Positions 38,179-46,351 of a stretch of 64,000 nucleotides of DNA are shown one piece after another; position 1 is the first letter of the stretch; each line of letters starts with the position of its first letter. Source of the stretch: Hyunsoonleella ulvae (lineage in GTDB: Bacteria; Bacteroidota; Bacteroidia; Flavobacteriales; Flavobacteriaceae); NCBI RefSeq assembly GCF_016827605.1, contig NZ_JAEPJQ010000008.1, positions 62,001 through 126,000 of the forward strand. Direction: 5' to 3'. The notes under the pieces were generated by a model that was not told the origin of the DNA, did no database searches, and worked only from the letters and a program-made list of their open reading frames with translations. The position numbers and the translations under genes are program-made.

Positions 38179-38434
38179 CAAAATTTCTTCAAAAGTATGT
38201 ATCAAAAGTACATCTTGAACTGGTAATAGGCAAATGTGTTAACTCAATTATTAAATAGGGCATTACCATTGTTAGGCTTGTTAGTAGGGTTAAAGTATTA
38301 AATCCCAACACTATGGGTTATTCGTTAAGTGTTTGTTAATACTTTACACTGTTCTGTATTTGCCAGAGCGCTTTACTTTCACTCCATTTTATTTAGATAT
38401 ATTTGCAGCAATACCATATTACTATACACACTTA
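38179..38434. promoter_or_regulatory. Divergent promoter region of the glycan genes, -7 box at 38398
   Basis: These 256 bp separate two divergent genes. TATATTTG at 38398-38405 fits TAnnTTTG, 29 bp before the kinase-like gene start, but no TTG stands at the usual distance. I see no RNA gene or other ORF. Confidence 0.45.
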
Positions 38435-39235
38435 ATGAAAACAACTATAGTTGTAAATCCAAAACATGAGTCTTTAGAACGTAAAATAGAACACGCTATA
38501 TCTAATTTTGATGACTATAAAGATGTTTTGGGAGCAGCAGAACGTAATGTCATTAAGAATGTAATAATAGATGGGACAACCTATACTATAAAATCTTTTA
38601 AAATACCTAACTTCATTAATAAAGTAGTGTATAGATTTTTTAGAAAATCTAAAGCAGAACGCTCTTATACTTATGCTAATACACTTTTAGATTTAGGAAT
38701 AAACACTCCAGAACCCATAGCTTACCAAAAACAAACTGGGGCATTTTTCTTTTTACGGAGTTTTTACATTAGTGAGTTTATAGATTATGATTTAACATAC
38801 AGAGAACTTACTACAGATTTTACAATTAAAGATCATGAAGCTATTTTAAGAGCTTTTACTAGGTTTACGTATAAACTTCATGAGAATGGTGTTCATTTTT
38901 TGGACCATTCTCCTGGGAATACCTTAATAAAACGCAATGCCAAGGGCTATGATTTTTATTTGGTAGATTTAAATAGAATGAAATTTGGCAAGATGGACTT
39001 TGAAACTAGAGTTAAGAACTTTGCTAAACTTACCATACACAAATCCATGGTTACGGTAATGAGCAACGAATATGCTAAATGTACGGGAGAGGATGAAACT
39101 GAAATTTTTGATGCTATTTGGACGCATACAAAGACTTTTCAGGAAAAGTATTACCAAAAAATACGCCTAAAAAAGCGTATCTTTTTTTGGAAGAAGAAAT
39201 ATAAGAACCGTGTGGCTAAATCTCCAATTTCTTAA
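38435..39235 (+). CDS. Lipopolysaccharide kinase (Kdo/heptose kinase)-like protein
   Basis: I use the ATG at 38435 (266 residues, MKTTIVVNPKH); the frame extends upstream without similarity. The kinase-like core is clear: YTIKSF with the likely ATP lysine near 53, ERSYTYANTLLDLGI with the helix C glutamate, the catalytic loop HFLDHSPGNTLI with D157 and N162, and the metal site LVDLNRMKF with D178. This matches the Kdo/WaaP/InaA-like group that phosphorylates sugars of the lipid A inner core. A basic C-terminus suggests membrane association. It is followed five bases later by a glycosyltransferase, which supports an LPS role. Confidence 0.82.
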   Translation: MKTTIVVNPKHESLERKIEHAISNFDDYKDVLGAAERNVIKNVIIDGTTYTIKSFKIPNFINKVVYRFFRKSKAERSYTYANTLLDLGINTPEPIAYQKQTGAFFFLRSFYISEFIDYDLTYRELTTDFTIKDHEAILRAFTRFTYKLHENGVHFLDHSPGNTLIKRNAKGYDFYLVDLNRMKFGKMDFETRVKNFAKLTIHKSMVTVMSNEYAKCTGEDETEIFDAIWTHTKTFQEKYYQKIRLKKRIFFWKKKYKNRVAKSPIS

Positions 39236-39240
39236 CTTTT

Positions 39241-40239
39241 ATGGGAGAACAGCTTTATTTTATGATAATGCATAAGTGGAAGTACTTAATAGCTATTTTT
39301 AAGTCCAAATTTTATAGTGCTTCATCATCAGTAAAAAAAGTAGCTTATATAGCTCGAGAAAAAGATAAAGATTGGATTTTTGGAGCAAAAGTAAGGCGAC
39401 TGTCCCGTTATTCCTCATTGCTAACTATAACACATTATCATGATAAGCTCAGGAATTTACCTGATGCAGACGGTTATTTCTTTATTTATCAGAATTATTT
39501 TTGCCGTTGTATTCGCAGTACACCAAGCATTCTGAAGAAAAAAAATGTGGTAATGTTTACTCACCCCAATTGGTCAAAAAAATATTCTAAAACTCATGTT
39601 GTATGGTGTCTGAATATGGCTGATACTGTTATTTGTTTAAATTCAGAGATAAAAACATATTTGATTACATGTGGTGTTAAACCAGAACTTCTGCAAGTGC
39701 TTCATATAGGCACATCATCCTCTACGTTTTATCCACACAAAAGAGGCAAAGGGGATGTGGGGTTTTGTTCGAATTTTGGAATACGAAAAAACCCAGATTT
39801 AGTTTTAGATGTTATCAAAGGTATGCCCGATAAAACTTTTCATATTATAGGGAGAAATTGGGAAGATTATGACAGGTTTAACGAGTTACAGAAGTTATCA
39901 AACTTTAAATACCACAATAATGTACCTTATGAATCTTATCCAGAATTATACAACCAACTAGATGTTTTTGTATCGCCATCACTTCTGGAAGGTGGGCCAG
40001 TACCTATTCTTGAAGCTATGATGTGTAACTGTGTGCCAGTAGCCTCTAAAACCGGTTTTGCTCCAGATTTAATAAGACATGGAGAAAATGGGTATTTGTT
40101 TAATTTAGATGCTACTTACAAAGATGTAATACCTTTAATAGAAAACGCTTTTAAAATAGAGGGAGATATTAGGAAGTATGTATTACCGTTTACTTGGGAA
40201 AATTGCTCAAAAACAATTGATGGTTATTTTTTAGATTGA
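39241..40239 (+). CDS. Glycosyltransferase, GT4-like
   Basis: The 332-residue GT-B protein lacks an obvious N-terminal glycine-rich loop. The C-terminal domain is standard: DVGFCSNFGIRKNPDLVLDVI, KTFHIIGRNWEDYDR, YNQLDVFVSPSLLEGGPVPILEAM with the E-x7-E site, and VASKTGFAPDLIRHGENGYLF. It lies five bases after the lipopolysaccharide-kinase-like gene and should act on the same core oligosaccharide. Its 3' end overlaps the convergent GT2 gene by 16 bp. MHKWKYL a few codons in is an alternative start. Confidence 0.87.
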   Translation: MGEQLYFMIMHKWKYLIAIFKSKFYSASSSVKKVAYIAREKDKDWIFGAKVRRLSRYSSLLTITHYHDKLRNLPDADGYFFIYQNYFCRCIRSTPSILKKKNVVMFTHPNWSKKYSKTHVVWCLNMADTVICLNSEIKTYLITCGVKPELLQVLHIGTSSSTFYPHKRGKGDVGFCSNFGIRKNPDLVLDVIKGMPDKTFHIIGRNWEDYDRFNELQKLSNFKYHNNVPYESYPELYNQLDVFVSPSLLEGGPVPILEAMMCNCVPVASKTGFAPDLIRHGENGYLFNLDATYKDVIPLIENAFKIEGDIRKYVLPFTWENCSKTIDGYFLD

Positions 40240-40994
40240 TTTAGAATTTTTAATTGTTTATAACGATACCAAACGCCATAAGCACTTAAATAGCAAATAT
40301 TAAAACCTAGCTTACCATCTAAAAACCCAAGGCGAAAAATATAATTTGTTATGAATTTATAGGCTGGCCTAAACATAAAATGAAATAGGGTTGCTTTTTT
40401 ACCAGCATCGTTAAGTTCTTTTGCTTTTAAAGAGGCATAATGTTCCATTTTTAATTTATAATCCTCTAAATTGTTAAACGAAAAATGAAGCATATAGTTT
40501 TGCATTATTTTACTATTTCCTTGAATTAAAGGCATTTCATGAACAATTTTGCTTTCAATATACTTTACACAACCATTTTTAAATAACCTGTAAGTGGTAT
40601 CTGTTTGAAAACCACTGAAACGTACTCTTTTATTTTTAAAATAAAGTAACCTTTTAAACATGAACGCTGTGATGCCGTTAGGGGATGTAACGGTTTTTAA
40701 AATCTCATGTTTAAGAGCATTGGTTATCCTTTCATCAGCATCAATAAAAAGTAACCACTCATAGTTTGCTTGCGATATGGCAAAGTTGCGCTGGTCTGCA
40801 AAGTTTTTAAAAGGTCTAGATACCAATTTTACCTTTGGAATTTCTTTTAGAAGCGCAACAGTTTTGTCTGTACTCTCTCCGTCTATAACAATAATTTCGT
40901 CAGCAAACTCAATATTTTTTATAACATCAACAATGTGATGCTCTTCATTGTACGTTATAAGTAATGCTGAAATTTTTGTTTGAGCTTGAGCCAT
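40224..40994 (-). CDS. GT2-family glycosyltransferase (WaaE-like)
   Basis: This 256-residue GT-A protein opens KISALLITYNEEHHIVDVIKN, then EIIVIDGESTDKT and FADQRNFAISQANYEWLLFIDADERIT, which holds the DxD metal site. The pattern and length fit the group that includes WaaE/KdtX beta-1,4-glucosyltransferases of the LPS core. A C-terminal amphipathic or membrane-associated stretch (FHFMFRPAYKFITNYIFRLG) is typical. It is 20 bp downstream of glf on the same strand. Confidence 0.9.
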   Translation of the reverse strand: MAQAQTKISALLITYNEEHHIVDVIKNIEFADEIIVIDGESTDKTVALLKEIPKVKLVSRPFKNFADQRNFAISQANYEWLLFIDADERITNALKHEILKTVTSPNGITAFMFKRLLYFKNKRVRFSGFQTDTTYRLFKNGCVKYIESKIVHEMPLIQGNSKIMQNYMLHFSFNNLEDYKLKMEHYASLKAKELNDAGKKATLFHFMFRPAYKFITNYIFRLGFLDGKLGFNICYLSAYGVWYRYKQLKILNQSKK

Positions 40995-41014
40995 TAACTG
41001 TATAGAATTGTTAG

Positions 41015-42121
41015 CTATTTATTAAATTCTTTTCTGGTTTTAGCCAATGCTGAACCTATAACTTGATGCATATCGTAGTATTTATATTCAGCGAGTCTTC
41101 CTCCAAAAATCACATTGGTTTCATTAGATGCCAATGCTTTGTATTTTTGATACTTCTGTTGGTTTTCATTATTGTTTACAGGATAATATGCTTCTTTTTC
41201 AGGAGTCCAAGTTTCTGGGAATTCCTTGGTAATTACCGTGTGTTTTTGTTTGCCAAATTCAAAATGTTTGTGCTCTAAAATCCTCGTGTATGGAATTTCG
41301 GTATCATTATAATTAACCACAGCGTTTCCTTGGAAATTCTCCATATCTAGAACTTCATGTTCAAATCGCAAAGAGCGGTATTCTAACTTGCCAAATTTAT
41401 AGTTATAGTACTCATCGATATTACCAGTATATACGACTTTTTTTGCCAAGGCATTCAGTTCATTTTTGTTTTTCAAAAAATCAACATTGGTTTTTGTTTC
41501 AATACCATGAAGCAATCCCTCGGTAATCTTGTTATAACCTCCAATGGGAATACCTTGATACCTATCGTTAAAATAATTATTATCAAAAGTATATCTTACA
41601 GGTAATCTTTTGATAATGAAAGCAGGTAACTCGGTTGCCTTTTTACCCCATTGCTTTTCGGTATATTCTTTTATAAGTGCCTCGTAAATATCTTTTCCAA
41701 TTAACGAAAGTGCTTGTTCTTCAAGATTTTTAGGGTTTTTAAAACCATAAGTTTGTATTTGTCCTTCTATAATGTTTTTCGCTTCAATTGGTGTTTTTAC
41801 ACCCCATAGTTGATGAAACGTGTTCATGTTAAAGGGTAAATTATAAAGCTTTCCTTTTGATAAGGATAGGGGGGAATTCACATAATTATTAAATGTTGCA
41901 AATTGGTTAACGTAATTCCAAATTTCAGTATTATTAGTATGAAAAATATGAGCGCCATATTTGTGAACATTAATACCATCTATATTTTCGCAATAAACAT
42001 TACCGCCAAGATGTGTTCTCCTATCAACTACCAAGCATTTTTTGCCTTTTTTTGTAGCTTCGTGTGCAAATACAGCCCCAAATAATCCAGCTCCAACAAT
42101 TAAATAATCATACTTTTGCAT
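41015..42121 (-). CDS. glf: UDP-galactopyranose mutase
   Basis: This flavoenzyme converts UDP-galactopyranose to UDP-galactofuranose, the donor for galactofuranose in surface glycans. The 368 residues have the FAD-binding GAGLFG at 10-15, VVDRRTHLGGNVYCE, HKYGAHIFHTNN with the catalytic-site histidine, the EKQWGK segment, and the C-terminal GGRLAEYKYYDMHQVIGSAL. TAGTTTTG on the minus strand (42138-42145) is a plausible -7 box. It is divergent from a WbbI-like galactofuranosyltransferase, which gives the product a use next door. Confidence 0.97.
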   Translation of the reverse strand: MQKYDYLIVGAGLFGAVFAHEATKKGKKCLVVDRRTHLGGNVYCENIDGINVHKYGAHIFHTNNTEIWNYVNQFATFNNYVNSPLSLSKGKLYNLPFNMNTFHQLWGVKTPIEAKNIIEGQIQTYGFKNPKNLEEQALSLIGKDIYEALIKEYTEKQWGKKATELPAFIIKRLPVRYTFDNNYFNDRYQGIPIGGYNKITEGLLHGIETKTNVDFLKNKNELNALAKKVVYTGNIDEYYNYKFGKLEYRSLRFEHEVLDMENFQGNAVVNYNDTEIPYTRILEHKHFEFGKQKHTVITKEFPETWTPEKEAYYPVNNNENQQKYQKYKALASNETNVIFGGRLAEYKYYDMHQVIGSALAKTRKEFNK

Positions 42122-42180
42122 ACATTTATATTTTTAACAAAACTAGGCATATAATTAGCTAAATAAAAGATTTAACTTTA

Positions 42181-43221
42181 ATGTACTACATTTCAAGAAA
42201 TTATAAGTCATTATTCAATGCAGCAGGAAAAGCAAAGACAGATTGTGAATTTGTTTTCCAAAAAATGGGTTTTAAAAATTTAGGGTTTAAACAGTCCTCC
42301 ATTCCAAATTCTGCCATAGGTACTATAAAGAATTTCTTTGGAATTTTTTTAGCATTGTTAAAGTTACCAAGAAAGAGCACAATAATTACCCAATACCCAA
42401 ATAATAAGTTTCGGGGAATGATTATGTTTTTCTCAAAGCTGAAAAAATGCAAAATTATTACAGTTGTACATGATGTTAGAATTTTAAAAGGCAGAACTAA
42501 AGATGCAGCAACAGAACTCAAACAAATCATTACTTCTAATGTCATTATAGTTCATAATCCATCCATGAAACAATGGTTTCTAGAACAGGGAGTTACCATA
42601 CCCATAGTGGTCTTAGGTATTTTTGATTATGTGTCAGAGAAGAAGCCAATGCAAAATTCTAATAGAGTAGTAAATGATACATATAGTATAGCTTATGCCG
42701 GAGGTTTTGGAGATGGAAAAAACTCCTATATTTTTGATTTTGATATACTAGACAATAGCAATTACGATTTAAGACTTTATGGTATTGGTTTTGACCCTAA
42801 AAAGCGTAAGGTTGAAGAGCACATGAGTGTTGTACACTACGAGGGTGTTTTTAAATCTGATGAGGTAGCGTACAAAATTGAATCAGACTTTGGTTTAGTT
42901 TGGGATGGTATTTCAACTGAAACTTGCAGCGGTAACTACGGAGCGTATTTAAAATTTAATAATCCACATAAAACCTCATTATATTTATTGTGTGGTATGC
43001 CTGTAATAATATGGGATAAGGCGGCACTGGCAGGTTTTATAAAAGAACATAATGTAGGGATTACCGTTTCCAACTTAAAAGATTTGAATAAAATTTTAGG
43101 GGATATATCGGCAGAAGACTATAAGGAGATGAAACAAAATGTAGCCAATATTCAAACTAAAGTCATGGAGGGTTATTTTGTTGAAACAGCAGTAAATGAA
43201 GCTTTAAGTATTATCCAATAA
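42181..43221 (+). CDS. WbbI-like galactofuranosyltransferase
   Basis: This 346-residue protein closely follows the layout of E. coli WbbI, a beta-1,6-galactofuranosyltransferase of O-antigen synthesis. An N-terminal KKCKIITVVHDVRILKG corresponds to its HDIDELRG region. IVHNPSMKQWF and SIAYAGGF come next. The diagnostic stretch is LVWDGISTETCSG, YLKFNNPHKTSLYL, then VIIWDKAALAGFI. WbbI uses UDP-Galf, and the divergent neighbour is UDP-galactopyranose mutase, so use of galactofuranose is strongly suggested. The acceptor is unknown. Its 3' end overlaps the convergent GT9 gene by 11 bp. Confidence 0.9.
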   Translation: MYYISRNYKSLFNAAGKAKTDCEFVFQKMGFKNLGFKQSSIPNSAIGTIKNFFGIFLALLKLPRKSTIITQYPNNKFRGMIMFFSKLKKCKIITVVHDVRILKGRTKDAATELKQIITSNVIIVHNPSMKQWFLEQGVTIPIVVLGIFDYVSEKKPMQNSNRVVNDTYSIAYAGGFGDGKNSYIFDFDILDNSNYDLRLYGIGFDPKKRKVEEHMSVVHYEGVFKSDEVAYKIESDFGLVWDGISTETCSGNYGAYLKFNNPHKTSLYLLCGMPVIIWDKAALAGFIKEHNVGITVSNLKDLNKILGDISAEDYKEMKQNVANIQTKVMEGYFVETAVNEALSIIQ

Positions 43222-44272
43222 GGTTGTTGAGGAAGCTTTTTATTTTTTCAGAGAAAAATTCTGGTTTAAACTCAGTATAATAACTAACTACTTGTTTTTT
43301 TATCTGTTTGTTGCTTTTGTTTTTAAAAAGTTCAGGTTTATAATCTTTTAGATGTACTGAAATACTTGTGTTTTCATCTTCAAAAATATTCCAAGTATCT
43401 TTATCTATCCAAGGCGAAAATATTGCAAATGTTGGAATGTTGATGGCTTTAGAAATATTTATGGCACCACCTTCGTTTCCGATTAAGGCATTACAATGGT
43501 GGGTAATTGCTACAAATTCCCTAAGGCTTTTTCCAAAAACATTAAAATGGATTCTAGCTTGAGTCTCTGGCTTACACAGATTAAAAATAGCTTTGGCATC
43601 TTCCTTTTGTTTGGGGATATAGTTAAATAAAATATTTCCATTTGTGTATTCTACAACCATATCCACTATATTGGACATGTAGGAAAACGGATACGTTTTA
43701 CTTCCATCACTTCCTAATACACTTATCATAAATAAAGGTTGGGACAAATCAATCTTAAAATTTATGAGAAATGTTTTAGCATCCTTTATTTCCTTAGCGG
43801 ATAAGTATATTTTAGGTTTTACTTCAGACGAAGTTTTGCATATGGGATCTAAAAGTTGTAATCTGTTTTCTATAGCTAAGCCTTGATTGTTTTTAGATTG
43901 TTTTAGGCGCTTTACGGGTATATTATAGAAGAACTGGGTATACCACTTGTAATATCCAATTTTTGTGTTTGCTCCAGAAAAAAGAGTGATAAAATTGCTT
44001 GACCATTTGCCATATACATCTACTACTATATCGTAATTTTCTTTTCTTATCGCTTTAAGGAAGCTATAAAACAGTATGGAACTATCTTTAATTTCAGGAG
44101 TATAAACAATATGTTTATCAATATTTGGATGGTTTTTTACAACAGGAGTAGTATGAGCATCAATAAGATAATGCAACTCTGCATTGGGGTAAGATTGTCG
44201 TAATATTGGGAATAAAATAGTAGATGTTAAAACATCTCCTATCATTTTCTGTTGAATTACTAAAATCTTCAT
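43211..44272 (-). CDS. GT9-family (heptosyltransferase-like) glycosyltransferase
   Basis: I use the ATG at 44272 (353 residues, MKILVIQQKMIGDVLTST); an upstream TTG adds ten residues without support. The GT9 layout is visible: the N-terminal IGDVLTST loop, YDIVVDVYGKWSS, MISVLGSDGSKTYPFSYM in the donor-binding domain, and ALIGNEGGAINISKAINIPTFAIFSP with the conserved GxxGGAxxxAxA-like site. GT9 enzymes add heptose or related sugars to the LPS inner core, in line with the neighbouring kinase-like and GT2 genes. Confidence 0.88.
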   Translation of the reverse strand: MKILVIQQKMIGDVLTSTILFPILRQSYPNAELHYLIDAHTTPVVKNHPNIDKHIVYTPEIKDSSILFYSFLKAIRKENYDIVVDVYGKWSSNFITLFSGANTKIGYYKWYTQFFYNIPVKRLKQSKNNQGLAIENRLQLLDPICKTSSEVKPKIYLSAKEIKDAKTFLINFKIDLSQPLFMISVLGSDGSKTYPFSYMSNIVDMVVEYTNGNILFNYIPKQKEDAKAIFNLCKPETQARIHFNVFGKSLREFVAITHHCNALIGNEGGAINISKAINIPTFAIFSPWIDKDTWNIFEDENTSISVHLKDYKPELFKNKSNKQIKKQVVSYYTEFKPEFFSEKIKSFLNNLIG

Positions 44273-44282
44273 ACGGCTGAAA

Positions 44283-44340
44283 TTACAAATAAAAAATTCC
44301 AAATCCCAAGAGTAAAGTGTTGGAATTTGGAATTTGTTTT
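44283..44340 (-). terminator. dapD terminator, 11-bp perfect stem
   Basis: AAATTCCAAAT (44294-44304) and its exact complement (44325-44335) flank a 20-base loop. On the minus strand the stem is followed by a T-rich tract, so it terminates dapD before the GT9 gene. T-runs lie on both sides, so it could act in both directions. Confidence 0.7.
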
Positions 44341-44356
44341 TTGATATACTATTTGT

Positions 44357-45172
44357 TTAAACAGCTACATCATGCTCTCTTAAAGCATCATTAAGCGATG
44401 TTTTTTTATTGGTACTTTCTTTACGTTTACCTATTATTAAAGCACAGGGTACATTGTAACTCCCAGAAGGGAATTCTTTAGAGTAACTACCTGGAATTAC
44501 TACAGATCTCGCAGGTACTATACCTTTATACTCTTTTGGAGTGTCTCCAGTAACATCAATTATTTTTGTACTCATAGTTAACACAACACCAGCACCTAAA
44601 ACGGCTTCGGTTTCAACTTTTACACCTTCAACAACTATACATCTAGATCCAATAAAGGCATTGTCTTCTATAATCACTGGAGCAGCTTGTAATGGTTCTA
44701 ATACACCACCAATACCTACACCTCCTGATAAGTGCACATTTTTACCAATTTGCGCACAACTACCTACAGTGGCCCAAGTATCTACCATGGTGCCTTCGTC
44801 AACATAAGCACCAATATTCACATAACTTGGCATTAAAATAGTACCTGGAGATATATATGCACCATGTCTGGCAACAGCATTTGGCACAACTCTAATTCCT
44901 CTCTCAGCAAAATTTTTCTTTAATGGAATTTTGTCATGATACTCAAAAATACCAGCTTCTAAAGTTTCCATTTTTTGAATTGGGAAATATAAAACCACAG
45001 CCTTTTTTACCCATTCGTTTACTTGCCAACCTCCTTTAATAGGTTCTGCTACACGTAACTCCCCTTTATCTAACAAGTCGATAACAGTTCTTATGGCCTC
45101 AGTAGTTTTAGCATCTTTTAAAAGTTCTCGGTTGTCCCAAGCACTTTCTATAGTTTGTTGTAATTCTATCAT
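44357..45172 (-). CDS. dapD: 2,3,4,5-tetrahydropyridine-2,6-dicarboxylate N-succinyltransferase
   Basis: This trimeric left-handed beta-helix enzyme succinylates tetrahydrodipicolinate in the lysine/diaminopimelate pathway. I use the ATG at 45172 (271 residues); an upstream TTG adds only three. Visible are the N-terminal helical domain (IESAWDNRELL), the VVPNAVARHGAYISPG turn, YVNIGAYVDEGTMVDTWATVGSCAQIG, and the C-terminal KIIDVTGD and PGSYS segments. Upstream are a minus-strand TATATTTG box (45191-45198) and a 7-bp inverted repeat (45204-45225). Confidence 0.96.
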   Translation of the reverse strand: MIELQQTIESAWDNRELLKDAKTTEAIRTVIDLLDKGELRVAEPIKGGWQVNEWVKKAVVLYFPIQKMETLEAGIFEYHDKIPLKKNFAERGIRVVPNAVARHGAYISPGTILMPSYVNIGAYVDEGTMVDTWATVGSCAQIGKNVHLSGGVGIGGVLEPLQAAPVIIEDNAFIGSRCIVVEGVKVETEAVLGAGVVLTMSTKIIDVTGDTPKEYKGIVPARSVVIPGSYSKEFPSGSYNVPCALIIGKRKESTNKKTSLNDALREHDVAV

Positions 45173-45190
45173 TTGTATCAAAATTTAGCG

Positions 45191-45225
45191 CAAATATACT
45201 ATCTACAGCATAAAATAGTGCTGTA
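45191..45225 (-). promoter_or_regulatory. dapD promoter with adjacent inverted repeat
   Basis: TATATTTG reads on the minus strand at 45191-45198, about 18 bp before the dapD ATG. Immediately upstream, TACAGCA (45204-45210) and TGCTGTA (45219-45225) form a perfect 7-bp inverted repeat with an 8-bp centre, in the spacer where a repressor would block polymerase. This could be an operator; no regulator is known. Confidence 0.4.
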
Positions 45226-45424
45226 TTTCCTCTTAATTATTTTAAAATGTTTATCTAAAAAATTGAGCTTTTTTTAAGGTGTTAAAAGCTCTTTTATCCT
45301 TTGAAAAAATACTATTTCCAGATGAACTGCATTTTTGGTGTATTTCAACGTTAAAAAGCTGCATTTCCACTGTTTATCGATGAAACTTTTCAGATTTTCT
45401 AATAATCGAAAATTCATTGGAGTA
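45226..45424. other. Rest of the dapD to 45500 intergenic region
   Basis: The full gap (45173-45499, 327 bp) holds the dapD promoter at one end and the promoter of the small secreted protein at the other. The middle is AT-rich and I see no gene or RNA in it. Confidence 0.4.
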
Positions 45425-45468
45425 CAACTAATTTATTGTAGTTGAGCTACGTAACGGATATATATTTG
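45425..45468 (+). promoter_or_regulatory. Promoter with inverted repeat at the -33 region
   Basis: TATATTTG at 45461-45468 is preceded by TTG at 45436-45438 (22-bp spacer) and another at 45442-45444 (16 bp). CAACTA (45425-45430) and TAGTTG (45439-45444) form a perfect 6-bp inverted repeat that covers the -33 element. It drives the small secreted protein at 45500. Confidence 0.5.
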
Positions 45469-45499
45469 GAGTGTTGAAACAAATGAAACAACACAAATC

Positions 45500-45763
45500 A
45501 TGAAAACAAATTTTTACATCTTATTTATTTTATTACTTTCTTTCTCAGCTATGAGAGCTCAGAACGAGATTAAGACTAATAACGTAGAAAATCAAGTTAC
45601 TGTTTCTGAAACTGCTGAAGCTGCAGTGATTATTGATACTGTAAAAATTAAAGAAGCTATTGCAAAGAGTAGTAGTGATATTAGAATTTACTTAAACAGA
45701 GAAAGAAAAGTTGATAACATCAAATTAGTATTTCCAAAAATAAATAAAAGAAAATTATCCTAA
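45500..45763 (+). CDS. Small secreted protein, function unknown
   Basis: I do not recognise this 87-residue protein. It has a signal peptide (MKTNFYILFILLLSFSAMRAQ), then a short acidic and valine-rich stretch (VTVSETAEAAVIIDTVKIKEAIAK) and a basic end (NRERKVDNIKLVFPKINKRKLS). The mature part is about 66 residues. It has its own well formed promoter with an inverted repeat and is followed by a terminator, so it is a free-standing regulated unit. Confidence 0.7.
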   Translation: MKTNFYILFILLLSFSAMRAQNEIKTNNVENQVTVSETAEAAVIIDTVKIKEAIAKSSSDIRIYLNRERKVDNIKLVFPKINKRKLS

Positions 45764-45810
45764 AAAAACGATTAAGTATTCAAATTTAATAATAAGGTTA
45801 AACACGAAGA

Positions 45811-45838
45811 AGACTGTCTGAAAAAGGCAGTCTTTTTT
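45811..45838 (+). terminator. Terminator of the small secreted protein gene
   Basis: The stem AGACTG / CAGTCT with a 14-base loop is followed by TTTTTT, about 50 bp after the stop. Confidence 0.75.
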
Positions 45839-45850
45839 ATTTTAAAGAAT

Positions 45851-45858
45851 TACTTTTG
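45851..45858 (+). promoter_or_regulatory. -7 box of ruvX
   Basis: TACTTTTG lies 14 bp before the ruvX ATG, so the leader would be very short. No -33 TTG is evident. Confidence 0.4.
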
Positions 45859-45872
45859 CATAAAATTAGTAT

Positions 45873-46283
45873 ATGGGAAGAATTTTAGCGATAGATTATG
45901 GTAAAGTGAGAACAGGAATTGCTGTAACGGATGAGTTACAGATTATAGCTTCTGGCTTAACCACAGTGTCAACACATGAATTGATTCCTTTTTTAAAAGA
46001 CTATTTGTTAAAAGAAAACGTGGATTTGTTTTTGGTAGGAGAACCTAAACAGCTTGATAATACGCCTTCTGAAAGTGAAGTGTTAATCTTATCTTTTCTC
46101 CAAAAACTTCACAAAGCTTTTCCTAAAATACCTATTGAAAGGGTAGATGAACGTTTTACTTCAAAAATGGCATTTCAGACAATGATAGATAGTGGGCTTA
46201 AAAAAAAACAACGTAAAAATAAAGCTTTGATTGATGAAATTAGTGCTACGTTAATTTTACAAAGTTATTTGTACTCTAAATAG
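45873..46283 (+). CDS. ruvX: RuvX/YqgF family Holliday junction resolvase-like protein
   Basis: This 136-residue RNase H-like protein opens GRILAIDYGKVRTGIAVTD with the catalytic D8, then LFLVGEPKQLDN (metal-site glutamate), the ERVDERFTSKMA motif, and the C-terminal KALIDEISATLILQSYL with the last catalytic aspartate. Homologs act on 16S rRNA 5' maturation or Holliday junctions, with the former best supported in E. coli. It is the first of three closely spaced genes, ahead of def. Each appears to have its own promoter box. Confidence 0.93.
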   Translation: MGRILAIDYGKVRTGIAVTDELQIIASGLTTVSTHELIPFLKDYLLKENVDLFLVGEPKQLDNTPSESEVLILSFLQKLHKAFPKIPIERVDERFTSKMAFQTMIDSGLKKKQRKNKALIDEISATLILQSYLYSK

Positions 46284-46321
46284 TTTTTTATTCTATCTGC
46301 AATTATACCATGTAAGTATCG

Positions 46322-46329
46322 TACTTTTG
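46322..46329 (+). promoter_or_regulatory. -7 box of def
   Basis: TACTTTTG matches TAnnTTTG and lies 22 bp before the def ATG. Confidence 0.4.
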
Positions 46330-46351
46330 TGAAACTAATTTAATCCTAATA

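Noticed and set aside
42201-42545. Minus-strand ORF opposite the WbbI-like gene
   Set aside because: The opposite strand is fully explained by a clear galactofuranosyltransferase.
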